Shown here piece after piece: positions 55,323 through 64,000 of a stretch of 64,000 nt of DNA. The number at the start of each line of letters is the position of its first letter. The first letter of the stretch is position 1. Position numbers and translations under genes: made by a program. The notes beneath the pieces were generated by a model that was given only the letters and a program-made list of their open reading frames with translations, made no database searches and had not been told where the DNA came from. Source of the DNA: Alphaproteobacteria bacterium (GTDB taxonomy: Bacteria > Pseudomonadota > Alphaproteobacteria > Sphingomonadales > Emcibacteraceae); contig JAGREE010000005.1 in assembly GCA_020446675.1 (NCBI GenBank), positions 26,637 to 90,636 of the forward strand. The letters are read 5' to 3'.

Positions 55323-56480
55323 CTATTCCGGTAATCGAATGGTTGCGACGGCTTGGGCCATAATGCCTTCACCCTTTCCGGTAAAGCCGAGCTTTTCAGT
55401 GGTCGTCGCCTTTACGCTTATTCTGTCAATATCCAGATCGATCATTTCAGATATACGGTCACGGATCATTTCACGGTGGGGGGCAATTTTCGGAGCTTCG
55501 CAGATAATCGTCAGATCGATACTGGCAATAACGCCGTCTTTTTCATCAACCAGCTTTGCCGCATGTTTTAAAAATATATCTGAAGTCGCCCCTTTCCACT
55601 GATCATCTGAGGGCGGGAAATGATCACCAATATCGCCCATTGCAATTGCCCCGAGAATTGCATCAGTAATAGCGTGAAGGGCAACATCTGCATCGGAATG
55701 ACCTTTCAGGCTTTTATCATAGGGTATTTTTATGCCGCCGAGGATGACATGGTCACCATCTTCAAAGGCATGGACATCGATCCCGTAACCGATGCGAACA
55801 TCTGTATAGCTGTTTCCGGTCATCATTTCCGCTTTTTTTAAATCATTTTCAGTGGTTATTTTAAAATTATCCTCAGACCCCGGAATTATCCGAACCTTGA
55901 TACCGCTTTTTTCAGCAATGGCACTATCATCGGTCAGATCACTTTTCTCAAAGCGTCGATGGGCCATAAAAATGGCTTTATAACGAAAAGCCTGCGGCGT
56001 TTGCGCCCTGAAAAGGAAGTCCCGGTTAAGAGTATTATCAATATTGTCGCCGGACATATATTTAATTGTATCCGTCACTTTTAGCGCCGGAATGACCGCG
56101 CCGCAGTGAGATACTTCCCGGATAAGGCTGTTTAAAATTTGCTGACTAAGAAATGGTCTTGCCGCGTCATGAATGTATACATATTCCGGCATATGAATAT
56201 CTATAGCTTCCAGGCCTTTTAAAACCGATTGCTGTCTTGTGTCACCTCCAAAAACGGGGATGGGTAGGTCAAGATCACCCACGGCATGCTCATAAAGATC
56301 AAGGTCATCAGGATGAATTACAACCTGAACAAGATTTATATCGGGATTTTCCAAAAAAATTCTTACCGTGCGTCGCAGAACAGGTTCCCCGCCCACACTG
56401 AGATATTGTTTTGGTATTTCCCCGCCGATCCGTTGCCCGCGTCCAGCGGCAACAATGATAGCTGCATTCCTAATTGTCAT
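55323..56480 (-). CDS. ispDF: Bifunctional IspD/IspF enzyme
   Basis: Fusion that carries out two non-consecutive MEP pathway steps: cytidylyl transfer to MEP (IspD, about residues 1-220) and cyclisation to MEcPP (IspF, about 228-385). The IspD part has AAGRGQRIGG, HDAARPF and RAQTPQAF. The IspF part has GYGIDVHAF, GHSDADVALHAI and KATTTEKLGF with the metal His/Asp residues. Such fusions are typical of alphaproteobacteria. pgpA follows 2 bases downstream. Confidence 0.96.
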   Translation of the reverse strand: MTIRNAAIIVAAGRGQRIGGEIPKQYLSVGGEPVLRRTVRIFLENPDINLVQVVIHPDDLDLYEHAVGDLDLPIPVFGGDTRQQSVLKGLEAIDIHMPEYVYIHDAARPFLSQQILNSLIREVSHCGAVIPALKVTDTIKYMSGDNIDNTLNRDFLFRAQTPQAFRYKAIFMAHRRFEKSDLTDDSAIAEKSGIKVRIIPGSEDNFKITTENDLKKAEMMTGNSYTDVRIGYGIDVHAFEDGDHVILGGIKIPYDKSLKGHSDADVALHAITDAILGAIAMGDIGDHFPPSDDQWKGATSDIFLKHAAKLVDEKDGVIASIDLTIICEAPKIAPHREMIRDRISEMIDLDIDRISVKATTTEKLGFTGKGEGIMAQAVATIRLPE

Positions 56481-56539
56481 GTGTCGACGCTATCATTTTT
56501 CCAAAAAAATGTCCTCTATATTTTATAGTTTTTTCTGCT

Positions 56540-56568
56540 TTGACCTAAATGTCCATTTCAGGTATAGT
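56540..56568 (+). promoter_or_regulatory. Promoter of the dusB-ntrBC operon
   Basis: TTGACC, a 17-base spacer and TATAGT give a near-consensus sigma-70 promoter. The start would lie near 56575, about 49 bases before the dusB ATG. It faces away from ispDF. Confidence 0.75.
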
Positions 56569-56623
56569 GCGGCCCGCATTGATTATTTTTTAGACATTTT
56601 TTTTGGCTGCTTATTTTTTAATC

Positions 56624-57625
56624 ATGAACATAACGCTTAAACCTATAAATATTGGCCCGATCGTGGTCGAAGATCCGGTTCTCCTGTGCCCGATGGCCGG
56701 GGTGACCGATTTGCCGTTTCGTCGTCTTGTAAAAAGGTTTGGGGCTGGTCTGGTTACTTCAGAAATGATAGCCAGTCAGGCCATGATCCGTGACCACCAT
56801 CGCACCCATAAGATGGCGGCCGCTGAAAGCGATGAGTATCTAATGTCAGTTCAGCTCGCCGGATGTGATCCGGAAATGATGGCGATTGCCGCAAAAATGA
56901 ATGAGGACAAAGGCGCGGAGATCATTGATATTAACATGGGCTGCCCTGCTAAAAAAATTGTCAATGGATATGCCGGTTCAGCCCTTATGCAGGATCTGGA
57001 CGTGGCAGCAAAAATTATTAAGGCAACTGTGGATGCAGTGGATATCCCGGTAACGCTGAAAATGAGAACCGGATGGGATATCAGCTGTCGGAATGCGCCG
57101 GAGCTTGCAAAAATTGCCGAAGATCTTGGTATTAAAATGGTCGTTGTCCATGGACGGACAAGAAACCAGATGTATAAGGGCGTTGCCGACTGGGCTTTTA
57201 TCCGGGACGTAAAAGATAGCGTGTCCATTCCCGTCATAGCCAATGGTGACATTGTCAGCTGTGAAGATGCGCGTGAAGCATTAAGACAGTCCGGAGCTGA
57301 CGGGGTGATGATCGGACGAGGGTCATACGGAAGGCCATGGTTTTTATCTCAGGTTATTCATTATCTGAAAACAGGTGAAAAATTGCCTGATCCTGACCTG
57401 CCGTTAATTAAGGATATTATGATAGAGCATTATCAATCCATGCTTGATCATTACGGCGAGGATGTCGGCAAGAAAATAGCCAGAAAACATATAAGCTGGT
57501 ACACCAAAGGCCTTCATGACAGTGCATCGTTTAGACAAAATGTCAATAAAATGACAGATACGGCTGAGGTTCTGGATACGATTGAAGCCTTTTTTGAACC
57601 TTTGCTTGCTGAACGCGCGGCCTGA
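56624..57625 (+). CDS. dusB: tRNA-dihydrouridine synthase B
   Basis: FMN enzyme reducing uridines in the tRNA D-loop. [12 protein letters not shown] starts the TIM barrel, the catalytic cysteine is in MGCPAKKI, and the FMN phosphate loop has HGRTR and ANGDI plus [15 protein letters not shown]-terminal helical RNA-binding part follows. The open frame starts at 56603; ATG 56624 gives a conventional start. dusB as first gene of the ntr operon is the classic alphaproteobacterial order. Confidence 0.95.
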   Translation: MNITLKPINIGPIVVEDPVLLCPMAGVTDLPFRRLVKRFGAGLVTSEMIASQAMIRDHHRTHKMAAAESDEYLMSVQLAGCDPEMMAIAAKMNEDKGAEIIDINMGCPAKKIVNGYAGSALMQDLDVAAKIIKATVDAVDIPVTLKMRTGWDISCRNAPELAKIAEDLGIKMVVVHGRTRNQMYKGVADWAFIRDVKDSVSIPVIANGDIVSCEDAREALRQSGADGVMIGRGSYGRPWFLSQVIHYLKTGEKLPDPDLPLIKDIMIEHYQSMLDHYGEDVGKKIARKHISWYTKGLHDSASFRQNVNKMTDTAEVLDTIEAFFEPLLAERAA

Positions 57626-57628
57626 TTG

Positions 57629-58771
57629 ATGACCGCAACAAACCAAAACCCGGAACGTCAGGCTGCACCATATGATCAGGCTGACGTTATCCTGAACAGC
57701 ATGTCGGATGCTATTATCACCATCGATGCGCATAATAATATTACTTATGCCAATGTGTCAGCGGAACAGTTTCTTGGCAGCAGTCTTCCTATTTTACGAC
57801 GAAAAAAAATTCAGGATATTGTCCCGTATGACAGCCCGTTAATTGCCTTGACCGAACAGGCGCGAAAAACCAAGGCGGTCATTACGGAATATGATGTCAA
57901 TATCGGCAACCCCCACATCGGTGAACTCAGCACGGACATTCATGTCTCTGTGTTGATTAATGATACTGATCTGCCGGAGGAGGAAGGGATTCTGATCCAG
58001 CTGCAGAAAAGAAGCATTGCCCAAAAAATTAATCAGCAGCAAACCCATAGAAGTGCCACAAGATCGGTTTCCGGGATGGCTGCCATGCTTGCCCATGAAA
58101 TTAAAAATCCGCTTTCAGGCATTAAAGGCTCTGCACAAATACTGTCGCAGGACGTCAGCGAGGATGATCGGGCACTGACCAATCTTATTTGTGAAGAAGT
58201 GGACCGAATTTGTATGCTGGTTGACCGGATGGAGGTTTTTACCGATCACCGTCAGCTGGAAAAAGTGGAAATAAACATTCACAGCATTCTTGAGCATGTG
58301 AAAAAACTGGCAGAAAACGGGTTCGGCAAGCATGTCAAATTTTCGGAAAATTATGATCCTTCGCTTCCACACACACTTGGGGACCGCGGAAAACTCATAC
58401 AGGTTTTTCTAAATCTGCTTAAAAATGCCTGTGAAGCTGTTCCAAAAAGTGATGGGAAGGTTACCATTAAAACAGCCTATCGGCAGGGTGTAAGGGTTGC
58501 AGCATCAGGGTCGGATGAAATGCTGCATCTCCCCCTTGAGATTTCAATCATTGATAATGGGAGTGGTATTTCAGAGGACATCAAGGCCAATATATTTGAT
58601 CCGTTTGTAACCACAAAAGCAGGGGGAACCGGACTTGGTCTTGCGCTTGTGGCAAAAACGATCAGTGATCATGGCGGTATAATTGAATGTGAAAGCGTAC
58701 CGGGAAAGACGGTTTTTAGAATTTTACTGCCAGCGGCACCAAAGCAGGGACAGAAAAAATATGGAAAATAA
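57629..58771 (+). CDS. ntrB: Nitrogen regulation histidine kinase NtrB
   Basis: Cytosolic sensor kinase that phosphorylates NtrC when nitrogen is short, controlled by PII. An N-terminal PAS domain (about 20-125) is followed by the dimerisation/phosphoacceptor domain with His156 in AHEIKNPL and a HATPase domain with [15 protein letters not shown] and [12 protein letters not shown] 57626 precedes ATG 57629 directly; the ATG is chosen. It overlaps ntrC by 11 bases. Confidence 0.94.
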   Translation: MTATNQNPERQAAPYDQADVILNSMSDAIITIDAHNNITYANVSAEQFLGSSLPILRRKKIQDIVPYDSPLIALTEQARKTKAVITEYDVNIGNPHIGELSTDIHVSVLINDTDLPEEEGILIQLQKRSIAQKINQQQTHRSATRSVSGMAAMLAHEIKNPLSGIKGSAQILSQDVSEDDRALTNLICEEVDRICMLVDRMEVFTDHRQLEKVEINIHSILEHVKKLAENGFGKHVKFSENYDPSLPHTLGDRGKLIQVFLNLLKNACEAVPKSDGKVTIKTAYRQGVRVAASGSDEMLHLPLEISIIDNGSGISEDIKANIFDPFVTTKAGGTGLGLALVAKTISDHGGIIECESVPGKTVFRILLPAAPKQGQKKYGK

Positions 58772-60224
58772 AACCATTTTAATAGCGGATGATGATAAAG
58801 CCATCAGAACGGTTCTATCCCGGGCACTTGGACGTGAAGGCTATGATGTTAAACTTTGCAGCAACGCATCAACCCTATGGCGCTGGGTATCAAATGGTGA
58901 AGGGGATCTTGTGATTTCTGATGTGATGATGCCCGATGAAAACGGGCTTGATATGCTGATACGCATCAAAAAAATCAGGCCGGACCTCCCAGTTGTCATT
59001 ATGAGTGCGCAGAATACCTTAATGACAGCTCTCAAGGCGACGGAACGAGGGGCCTATGAATATTTGCCCAAGCCTTTCGATCTTGATGAACTTAAGCATG
59101 TTATAAAAAAAGGATTAAGCCCGAAAAGCAAATCGCCTCAGGCAGGCAATGTTGAAGAAGATGAGGAAATGCCCCTGATCGGCCGCTCACCGGCGATGCA
59201 GGATGTTTACCGGGTTATGGCCCGGCTCATGAACACGGATTTAACAGTCATGATTACCGGGGAAACCGGAACGGGTAAGGAATTGGTGGCAAAAGCACTT
59301 CATGATTTTGGAAGGCGGCGTAATGCCCCATTTATCGCGATTAATATGGCGGCCATTCCGCGAGAACTTATTGAAAGTGAGCTTTTCGGTCATGAGAAAG
59401 GCTCTTTTACGGGTGCAGTATCTAAAAATATTGGTCGCTTTGAACAAGCAAAAGGCGGCACTTTATTTCTTGATGAAATTGGCGATATGCCGATGGAAGC
59501 GCAGACAAGATTGCTGCGGGTATTGCAGGAAGGGGAGTATACAACAGTCGGTGGCACCAGTCCGATTAAGGTTGATGTGCGAATTATTGCGGCAACGCAC
59601 AGAAACCTGAAATCGATGATTGCCCAGGGATTATTCAGGGAAGATCTATATTACAGACTTAATGTGGTTCCGATAAATTTGCCGCCATTACGAGACCGCA
59701 AAGATGATATTCCCGATCTGGTAAGACATTTTTTTGCAAGTTATGCTGAAGATCATAATCAAGTGCCAAAAATAATGGATAAAAAGGCACTTGATCTTCT
59801 AAAAGAACATAACTGGCCGGGAAATATAAGAGAACTGGAAAATCTTGTTCACAGACTGGCTGCCCTTTATATTGAAGAGGTTATCACATTTGATAATGTT
59901 TCAAATGAACTCACTACTCAATATGATACTGCAGCGGAAGAAAATAAGGCAAGCCAGCAACCCGGCTATAGTGACGAAACACTGCAACAATCCATACATC
60001 GTCATCTTAAAAAATATTTTGATGCTCATCCCTATGATGAACTGCCCCCTAACGGATTATATGCAAGAGTGCTGGGGGAGCTTGAAAAACCACTGATTGA
60101 ATTGACACTTGCCGCAACCAGAGGAAATCAGATTAAAGCAGCAGAACTTCTTGGTCTGAACCGAAATACGCTCAGGAAAAAGATCAAGGAACTGGAAATT
60201 CCAATCATAAAACACAAAATCTGA
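58761..60224 (+). CDS. ntrC: Nitrogen regulator NtrC (sigma-54 activator)
   Basis: Response regulator activating sigma-54 promoters for nitrogen assimilation. The receiver has the phosphoacceptor Asp54 in ISDVMMPDE; the AAA+ domain has Walker A GETGTGKE and the sigma-54 contact loop GSFTGA in [13 protein letters not shown]; a Fis-type helix-turn-helix ends the protein ([16 protein letters not shown]). The frame is open from 58683, but ATG 58761 gives 487 residues and starts in the receiver. Confidence 0.95.
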   Translation: MENKTILIADDDKAIRTVLSRALGREGYDVKLCSNASTLWRWVSNGEGDLVISDVMMPDENGLDMLIRIKKIRPDLPVVIMSAQNTLMTALKATERGAYEYLPKPFDLDELKHVIKKGLSPKSKSPQAGNVEEDEEMPLIGRSPAMQDVYRVMARLMNTDLTVMITGETGTGKELVAKALHDFGRRRNAPFIAINMAAIPRELIESELFGHEKGSFTGAVSKNIGRFEQAKGGTLFLDEIGDMPMEAQTRLLRVLQEGEYTTVGGTSPIKVDVRIIAATHRNLKSMIAQGLFREDLYYRLNVVPINLPPLRDRKDDIPDLVRHFFASYAEDHNQVPKIMDKKALDLLKEHNWPGNIRELENLVHRLAALYIEEVITFDNVSNELTTQYDTAAEENKASQQPGYSDETLQQSIHRHLKKYFDAHPYDELPPNGLYARVLGELEKPLIELTLAATRGNQIKAAELLGLNRNTLRKKIKELEIPIIKHKI

Positions 60225-60293
60225 AACTTTTTATTATGCTGGCGCTAATTCCATGCTAATATGTTGTAATAATGCAACAATGTGTTAGTCTAA

Positions 60294-62564
60294 ATGGTTA
60301 TGAGTGAACAGGCGTTACGAAAAAAATCGAGACTGTTAAGCAGGATTAGAATCTGGGCCAGAAAAGTGGACCTGGAAAATAAGACGGCTTTTGTTCTTTT
60401 CCTTGGGCTTATGGCCTCCGGGGCGGTTGCCTATGCCTTGTTTAATGGGGCGGAACCGCTTTCACCAACACCAAATAATCTTAAAATTCTGGTTCTGTTG
60501 ATTACAATTATTCTGCTACTTCTGGCGACACTTGTTGTACGTCAGATTATCCAGCTCTGGAATACAGGACTTAAAGGGGCTGCCGCGACAAGACTTCATA
60601 AAAGAATCGTGACTTTATTTTCTGTTGTTGCCATAACGCCGACCATAATTGTGGCGATATTTTCGGTGATGTTTTTTGAATTTGGGCTACAGGCATGGTT
60701 CAGTGAAAAGGTTCAAACCGTACTGGATAGCTCGGAAAGCGTTGCGAAAACATACATTGAGGAACATTACAAAATTATCCGGGCTGACGTAATCGGTATG
60801 GCCAATGAGCTAAACCGGCAGGCCTTTGTTTTTGCACAGCAGCCAGAACTGCTTGATCAGGCATTGAATATTCAGGCGCGGGCCCTAGGGCTTTCAGAAG
60901 CAATTATTATCAACCGTAAAGGGGTGATTACGGCGCGGGCGTCTTCAACATTCAGTGTTTTTGATGGTCGGTTGAATAAAACCATCATTGATGCGGCAGC
61001 AGAAGGGGGCGTTAAATTTTTCCCGCCCCGTGATAATGATGGTCAGATTCGTGTGATCCTTCGTCTTGACGGCTTTCTGGACCAGTTCTTATATATCAGC
61101 CGTCTTGTTGATGCACAGGCCTTGACGCTTATCCGAAGAACCGGTGACGCCAAAAATGATTTTGAACAATCGCAATCCGAACTTTCTGAATACAGATTGC
61201 TTTTTAATATCTGTTTTATTGGTATTGCACTGATTGTTCTGTTTGGCGCGGCTTGGATGGGGCTGGAGCTGGCCAATAAGCTCATGAAACCGATTAATAT
61301 TCTTGTTCGCGCGACAGACCGTGTCGGTAAGGGAGACTTTTCGGTGCGAGCCCCCATCAAGGAAGGGTATGATGATCTTGGTGGTCTGACCAAGGCGTTT
61401 AACACCATGACATGGCAGCTTCAGAAGCAGCAGAAAGATCTTCTTTCCGCAAATCTGAAACTTGATGAAAGAAGAAGATTTACTGAGACTGTTCTTTCAG
61501 GTGTGTCCCCGGGCATTATGGGACTTGATCCCAAAGGAAATATTACCCTGCCAAACCGCTCAGCATCCATTATGCTTGGCTTAAGCGAGGAAGAGCTAAA
61601 GGGTCACAATATCAATGATGTGATGCCAGAGGTTTCAGAATTATTTGACAAGATTGTCAAAACTAAGAATCAGGGTGTTGAAACGCAGATCGTTTTGGAG
61701 AGGGGAGAAAATAGACTTAATCTTCTTGTCCGCCTTACCGCCGAACTTAAAGGCCGTCGTGCAGAAGGATTTGTGATCAGTTTTGATGATATTACAGAGC
61801 AGGTGGCGGCTGAAAGAACAGCAGCATGGGCAGACGTGGCCCGCCGGATTGCTCATGAAATTAAAAATCCGCTAACACCAATTCAGTTATCGGCGGAAAG
61901 ACTTAAAAGAAAATATCTAAAAGAAATTGAAACTGAGCCGGAAATATTTTTACAATGTACTGACACGATTATCAGACAGGTTCGTGACCTGCGGCAGATG
62001 GTTGATGAATTCTCTTCATTTGCCAGAATGCCAAGCCCGGTAATTCAGCCGGAAGATTTGGTGAAAATTACTGCCCAGACTACATTTATGATGGATGTCA
62101 GCAGTAAGAAAATTAAAATTACAACTGATTTTCCCGATCATCCAGTGGTGTTTAATTGTGATGCCGGTCAGATCGGGCAGGCACTGACCAATATTATCAA
62201 AAACGCATCAGAAGCGCTTGTTGATCAGAAGGATGGTGAAATTAAGATTAAGTTGAAAGAAAGTGATGAAACAATTGAAATTATTGTTTCTGACAATGGT
62301 ATCGGTATGCCGGAGCAAATGATGGACAGACTGACCGAACCTTATGTAACTACCAGAGCCAAGGGGACAGGTCTGGGGCTTGCCATTGTGAAAAAGATTA
62401 TGAAAGATCATGGGGGTGATTTAAGTCTTGAAAATAATGATGGTCGCGGGGCGAAATCGACCCTGATATTCAAAAAGGATATCAAACAGGAAAAAGATCT
62501 GGAGAGCGCAGCAAAAGAGCCAGTAAAAAGTAAAAGTAATTTAAGGATAGTGCATGGCGCTTGA
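60294..62564 (+). CDS. ntrY: Membrane histidine kinase NtrY
   Basis: Membrane sensor kinase paired with NtrX. Transmembrane helices lie near residues 35-55, 65-85, 105-130 and about 300-322, with a periplasmic sensor between the last two. A HAMP (about 325-380) follows, then PAS (about 390-500), a phosphoacceptor His near 521 in [10 protein letters not shown] and a HATPase with NIIKNASEA and GTGLGLAI. Two starts are possible (60294 and 60300). It overlaps ntrX by 11 bases. Confidence 0.94.
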   Translation: MVMSEQALRKKSRLLSRIRIWARKVDLENKTAFVLFLGLMASGAVAYALFNGAEPLSPTPNNLKILVLLITIILLLLATLVVRQIIQLWNTGLKGAAATRLHKRIVTLFSVVAITPTIIVAIFSVMFFEFGLQAWFSEKVQTVLDSSESVAKTYIEEHYKIIRADVIGMANELNRQAFVFAQQPELLDQALNIQARALGLSEAIIINRKGVITARASSTFSVFDGRLNKTIIDAAAEGGVKFFPPRDNDGQIRVILRLDGFLDQFLYISRLVDAQALTLIRRTGDAKNDFEQSQSELSEYRLLFNICFIGIALIVLFGAAWMGLELANKLMKPINILVRATDRVGKGDFSVRAPIKEGYDDLGGLTKAFNTMTWQLQKQQKDLLSANLKLDERRRFTETVLSGVSPGIMGLDPKGNITLPNRSASIMLGLSEEELKGHNINDVMPEVSELFDKIVKTKNQGVETQIVLERGENRLNLLVRLTAELKGRRAEGFVISFDDITEQVAAERTAAWADVARRIAHEIKNPLTPIQLSAERLKRKYLKEIETEPEIFLQCTDTIIRQVRDLRQMVDEFSSFARMPSPVIQPEDLVKITAQTTFMMDVSSKKIKITTDFPDHPVVFNCDAGQIGQALTNIIKNASEALVDQKDGEIKIKLKESDETIEIIVSDNGIGMPEQMMDRLTEPYVTTRAKGTGLGLAIVKKIMKDHGGDLSLENNDGRGAKSTLIFKKDIKQEKDLESAAKEPVKSKSNLRIVHGA

Positions 62565-63924
62565 TATATTAATTGTTGATGATGAAGACGATATCAGAGA
62601 GTTAATTTCCGGCATTTTAAGTGATGAAGGCTATGAGACCAGGGTCGCTGGGGATAGTGATAGTGCGTTAAAGGAAATTGATGCCCGCAGGCCGTCTTTA
62701 CTGATTCTTGATATCTGGCTGCAGGGAAGTCGGCTTGACGGTCTTGAAATTCTGGCAGAAGTTAAGAAAAAACATAAAGACCTTCCGGTTATCATTATCA
62801 GCGGTCATGGAAATATTGAAACAGCAGTTACCGCCATTAAAAGAGGGGCTTATGATTTTATCAGCAAACCTTTTGAAACGGAAAAACTGCTCATTCTTGT
62901 TGAACGGGCCACTGAGGTGGACAGATTGCGGCGGGAAAATCTCGAGCTCAAGGAAAAAGCGGGATATGAAACTGAACTGACCGGGACGTCTTCAGCCATT
63001 TCATTGGTCAGAAACACAATCGCCAAAGTAGCACCAAGCGGTAGCAGGGTTCTTATTTCTGGTGCTTCGGGTACAGGTAAGGAACTGGTCGCGCGGCTTA
63101 TTCATCGCCAGTCAAAAAGGGCAAATGGTGCATTTATTGTTGTCAATGCGGCCAGTATGTCACCGGAAAATATGGAACGTGAGCTTTTTGGTGTGGAAGA
63201 AGGCGGAACCGTTGTAAAAACGGGTGTTTTTGAAAAATCTCACGGGGGCACTTTGTTTTTTGATGAAGTTGCGGATATGCCACCGACAACACAGGCAAAA
63301 ATATTAAGAATTCTGACAGACCAGACATTTGAACGTGTCGGCGGTAATAATAGGGTTCAGGTTAATGTGCGGGTTGTCAGTGCAACCAGTCGCGATTTGC
63401 GTCAGGAAATTGATGCGGGCAGATTTAGGGAAGATCTTTATCACAGGCTTAATGTTGTGCCCGTACAGGTGCCATCCCTTACCCAGAGACGGGAAGATAT
63501 CCCATTGTTGGTAAAGCAGATGATGATCAGCTTTACCAGTGCAACCGGTCGCCCACCCAGGGATATTGATGAAGAGGCGTTATCGGCATTACAGGCACAT
63601 GACTGGCCGGGAAACGTCAGGCAACTGAAAAATACGGTTGAGCGCATGCTGATACTTTCCGGTGAAGAAGAAACAATTACTATGGACTTGCTTCCGGTGG
63701 ATGTGCTGGCAAATAGTGAGATTATCAGGCCAAATTCCGGTACTGAAATTATGACACTGCCGCTTAGGGAAGCGAGAGAGACGTTTGAGCGCGAGTATCT
63801 CAATGTGCAGATACAGAGGTTTCAAGGCAATATTTCCAAAACGGCAGAATTTGTCGGTATGGAGAGATCTGCCCTGCATAGAAAATTAAAAGGACTAGGG
63901 ATTAACAGTCCGGATAAAAGATAA
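62554..63924 (+). CDS. ntrX: Response regulator NtrX
   Basis: NtrC-family regulator partner of NtrY. The receiver has Asp53 in LILDIWLQG, the AAA+ domain has Walker A GASGTGKE and Walker B FFDEVADM, and a Fis-type helix-turn-helix closes the protein. In the loop where sigma-54 activators carry GAFTGA the sequence reads VEEGGTVVKTG, so contact with sigma-54 is unlikely; NtrX proteins of several alphaproteobacteria also act without sigma-54. The length of 456 is normal. Confidence 0.94.
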   Translation: MALDILIVDDEDDIRELISGILSDEGYETRVAGDSDSALKEIDARRPSLLILDIWLQGSRLDGLEILAEVKKKHKDLPVIIISGHGNIETAVTAIKRGAYDFISKPFETEKLLILVERATEVDRLRRENLELKEKAGYETELTGTSSAISLVRNTIAKVAPSGSRVLISGASGTGKELVARLIHRQSKRANGAFIVVNAASMSPENMERELFGVEEGGTVVKTGVFEKSHGGTLFFDEVADMPPTTQAKILRILTDQTFERVGGNNRVQVNVRVVSATSRDLRQEIDAGRFREDLYHRLNVVPVQVPSLTQRREDIPLLVKQMMISFTSATGRPPRDIDEEALSALQAHDWPGNVRQLKNTVERMLILSGEEETITMDLLPVDVLANSEIIRPNSGTEIMTLPLREARETFEREYLNVQIQRFQGNISKTAEFVGMERSALHRKLKGLGINSPDKR

Positions 63925-63967
63925 TGAAATTAAATTTTACTTTATTAGTGGGTGAAGGAAATATCAT

Positions 63968-64000
63968 ATGAAAGTTATTGTTTGTGGAGCCGGGCAGGTC
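63968..64000 (+). CDS. trkA: TrkA potassium uptake protein, 3'-truncated by window end
   Basis: Only the first 11 codons are visible, encoding MKVIVCGAGQV, the start of a Rossmann NAD-binding fold typical of TrkA. GAAGGAA lies about 7 bases upstream of the ATG. The position right after ntrX is the usual one for trkA in alphaproteobacteria. Identification rests on this short start plus context. Confidence 0.75.
   Translation, partial: MKVIVCGAGQV

Overview
The window is a 64 kb piece of chromosome from an alphaproteobacterium. The evidence is gene order: cdsA-dxr-rseP-bamA-skp-fabZ-gltA-gltX-comEC, trxB beside an LsrB/VtlR-type lysR gene, a fused ispDF, and dusB-ntrB-ntrC-ntrY-ntrX-trkA. The DNA is fairly AT-rich for the class. 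I see no tRNA, rRNA, IS element, prophage or CRISPR, and genes are densely packed on both strands. The order or genus cannot be fixed from this piece alone. Both window edges cut genes (cdsA at the left, trkA at the right).

Layout. 1-6.8 kb: isoprenoid, phospholipid and outer-membrane assembly genes (cdsA, dxr, rseP, bamA, skp, fabZ) followed by glyoxalase I. The lpxD, lpxA, lpxI and lpxB genes that normally sit among these in alphaproteobacteria are absent from the locus. 6.8-15.4 kb: gltA, gltX and comEC, then a Tat-exported thiamine-diphosphate enzyme divergent from a secreted M20 peptidase. 15.4-24 kb: uvrB, an aspartate-type aminotransferase, a HAD phosphatase, then the thiol-redox group lysR/trxB/dsbA and a BepA-like protease. 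24-32.4 kb: RNase E, the amidase AmiC, penicillin-binding protein 1A and prfB with its programmed frameshift. 32.4-42 kb: bactofilin plus an M23 peptidase, a ferritin-like DUF455 protein, Bcp/PrxQ, GlnE and a very large AsmA/YhdP-like protein. 42-51 kb: Tat-exported LD-carboxypeptidase, tyrS, anmK, two cysteine desulfurases in tandem and several alpha/beta hydrolases. 51-64 kb: the tesA/ybbA/ybbP set, pncC-like, pgpA, ispDF and the dusB-ntrBC-ntrYX nitrogen-control operon.

The most interesting candidate is a small regulatory module downstream of lysR (about 19.54-19.78 kb). On the minus strand it has a perfect T-N11-A palindrome typical of LysR-type operators, a TATAAC -10 box with a poor -35, and a predicted ~160-nt RNA. 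That RNA has a 5' hairpin, three C-rich anti-Shine-Dalgarno-like motifs (one in a hairpin loop) and a strong intrinsic terminator. The palindrome is centred about 66 bp upstream of the predicted start, where LysR-type activators bind. VtlR, the Brucella homologue of this regulator, is known to activate an AbcR-type sRNA, so the model is a regulator plus its adjacent sRNA target. A second, shorter minus-strand candidate with the same CTCCCCCTT and ATGAAACC elements lies at about 50.15-50.21 kb, next to a nest of inverted repeats. Both RNAs are predictions from sequence only.

Cell-envelope work is the main shared theme: BamA/Skp/BepA/DsbA, AmiC/PBP1A/AnmK/LD-carboxypeptidase, bactofilin/M23 and the AsmA-like protein. 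Nitrogen control (NtrBC, NtrYX, GlnE) is the second.
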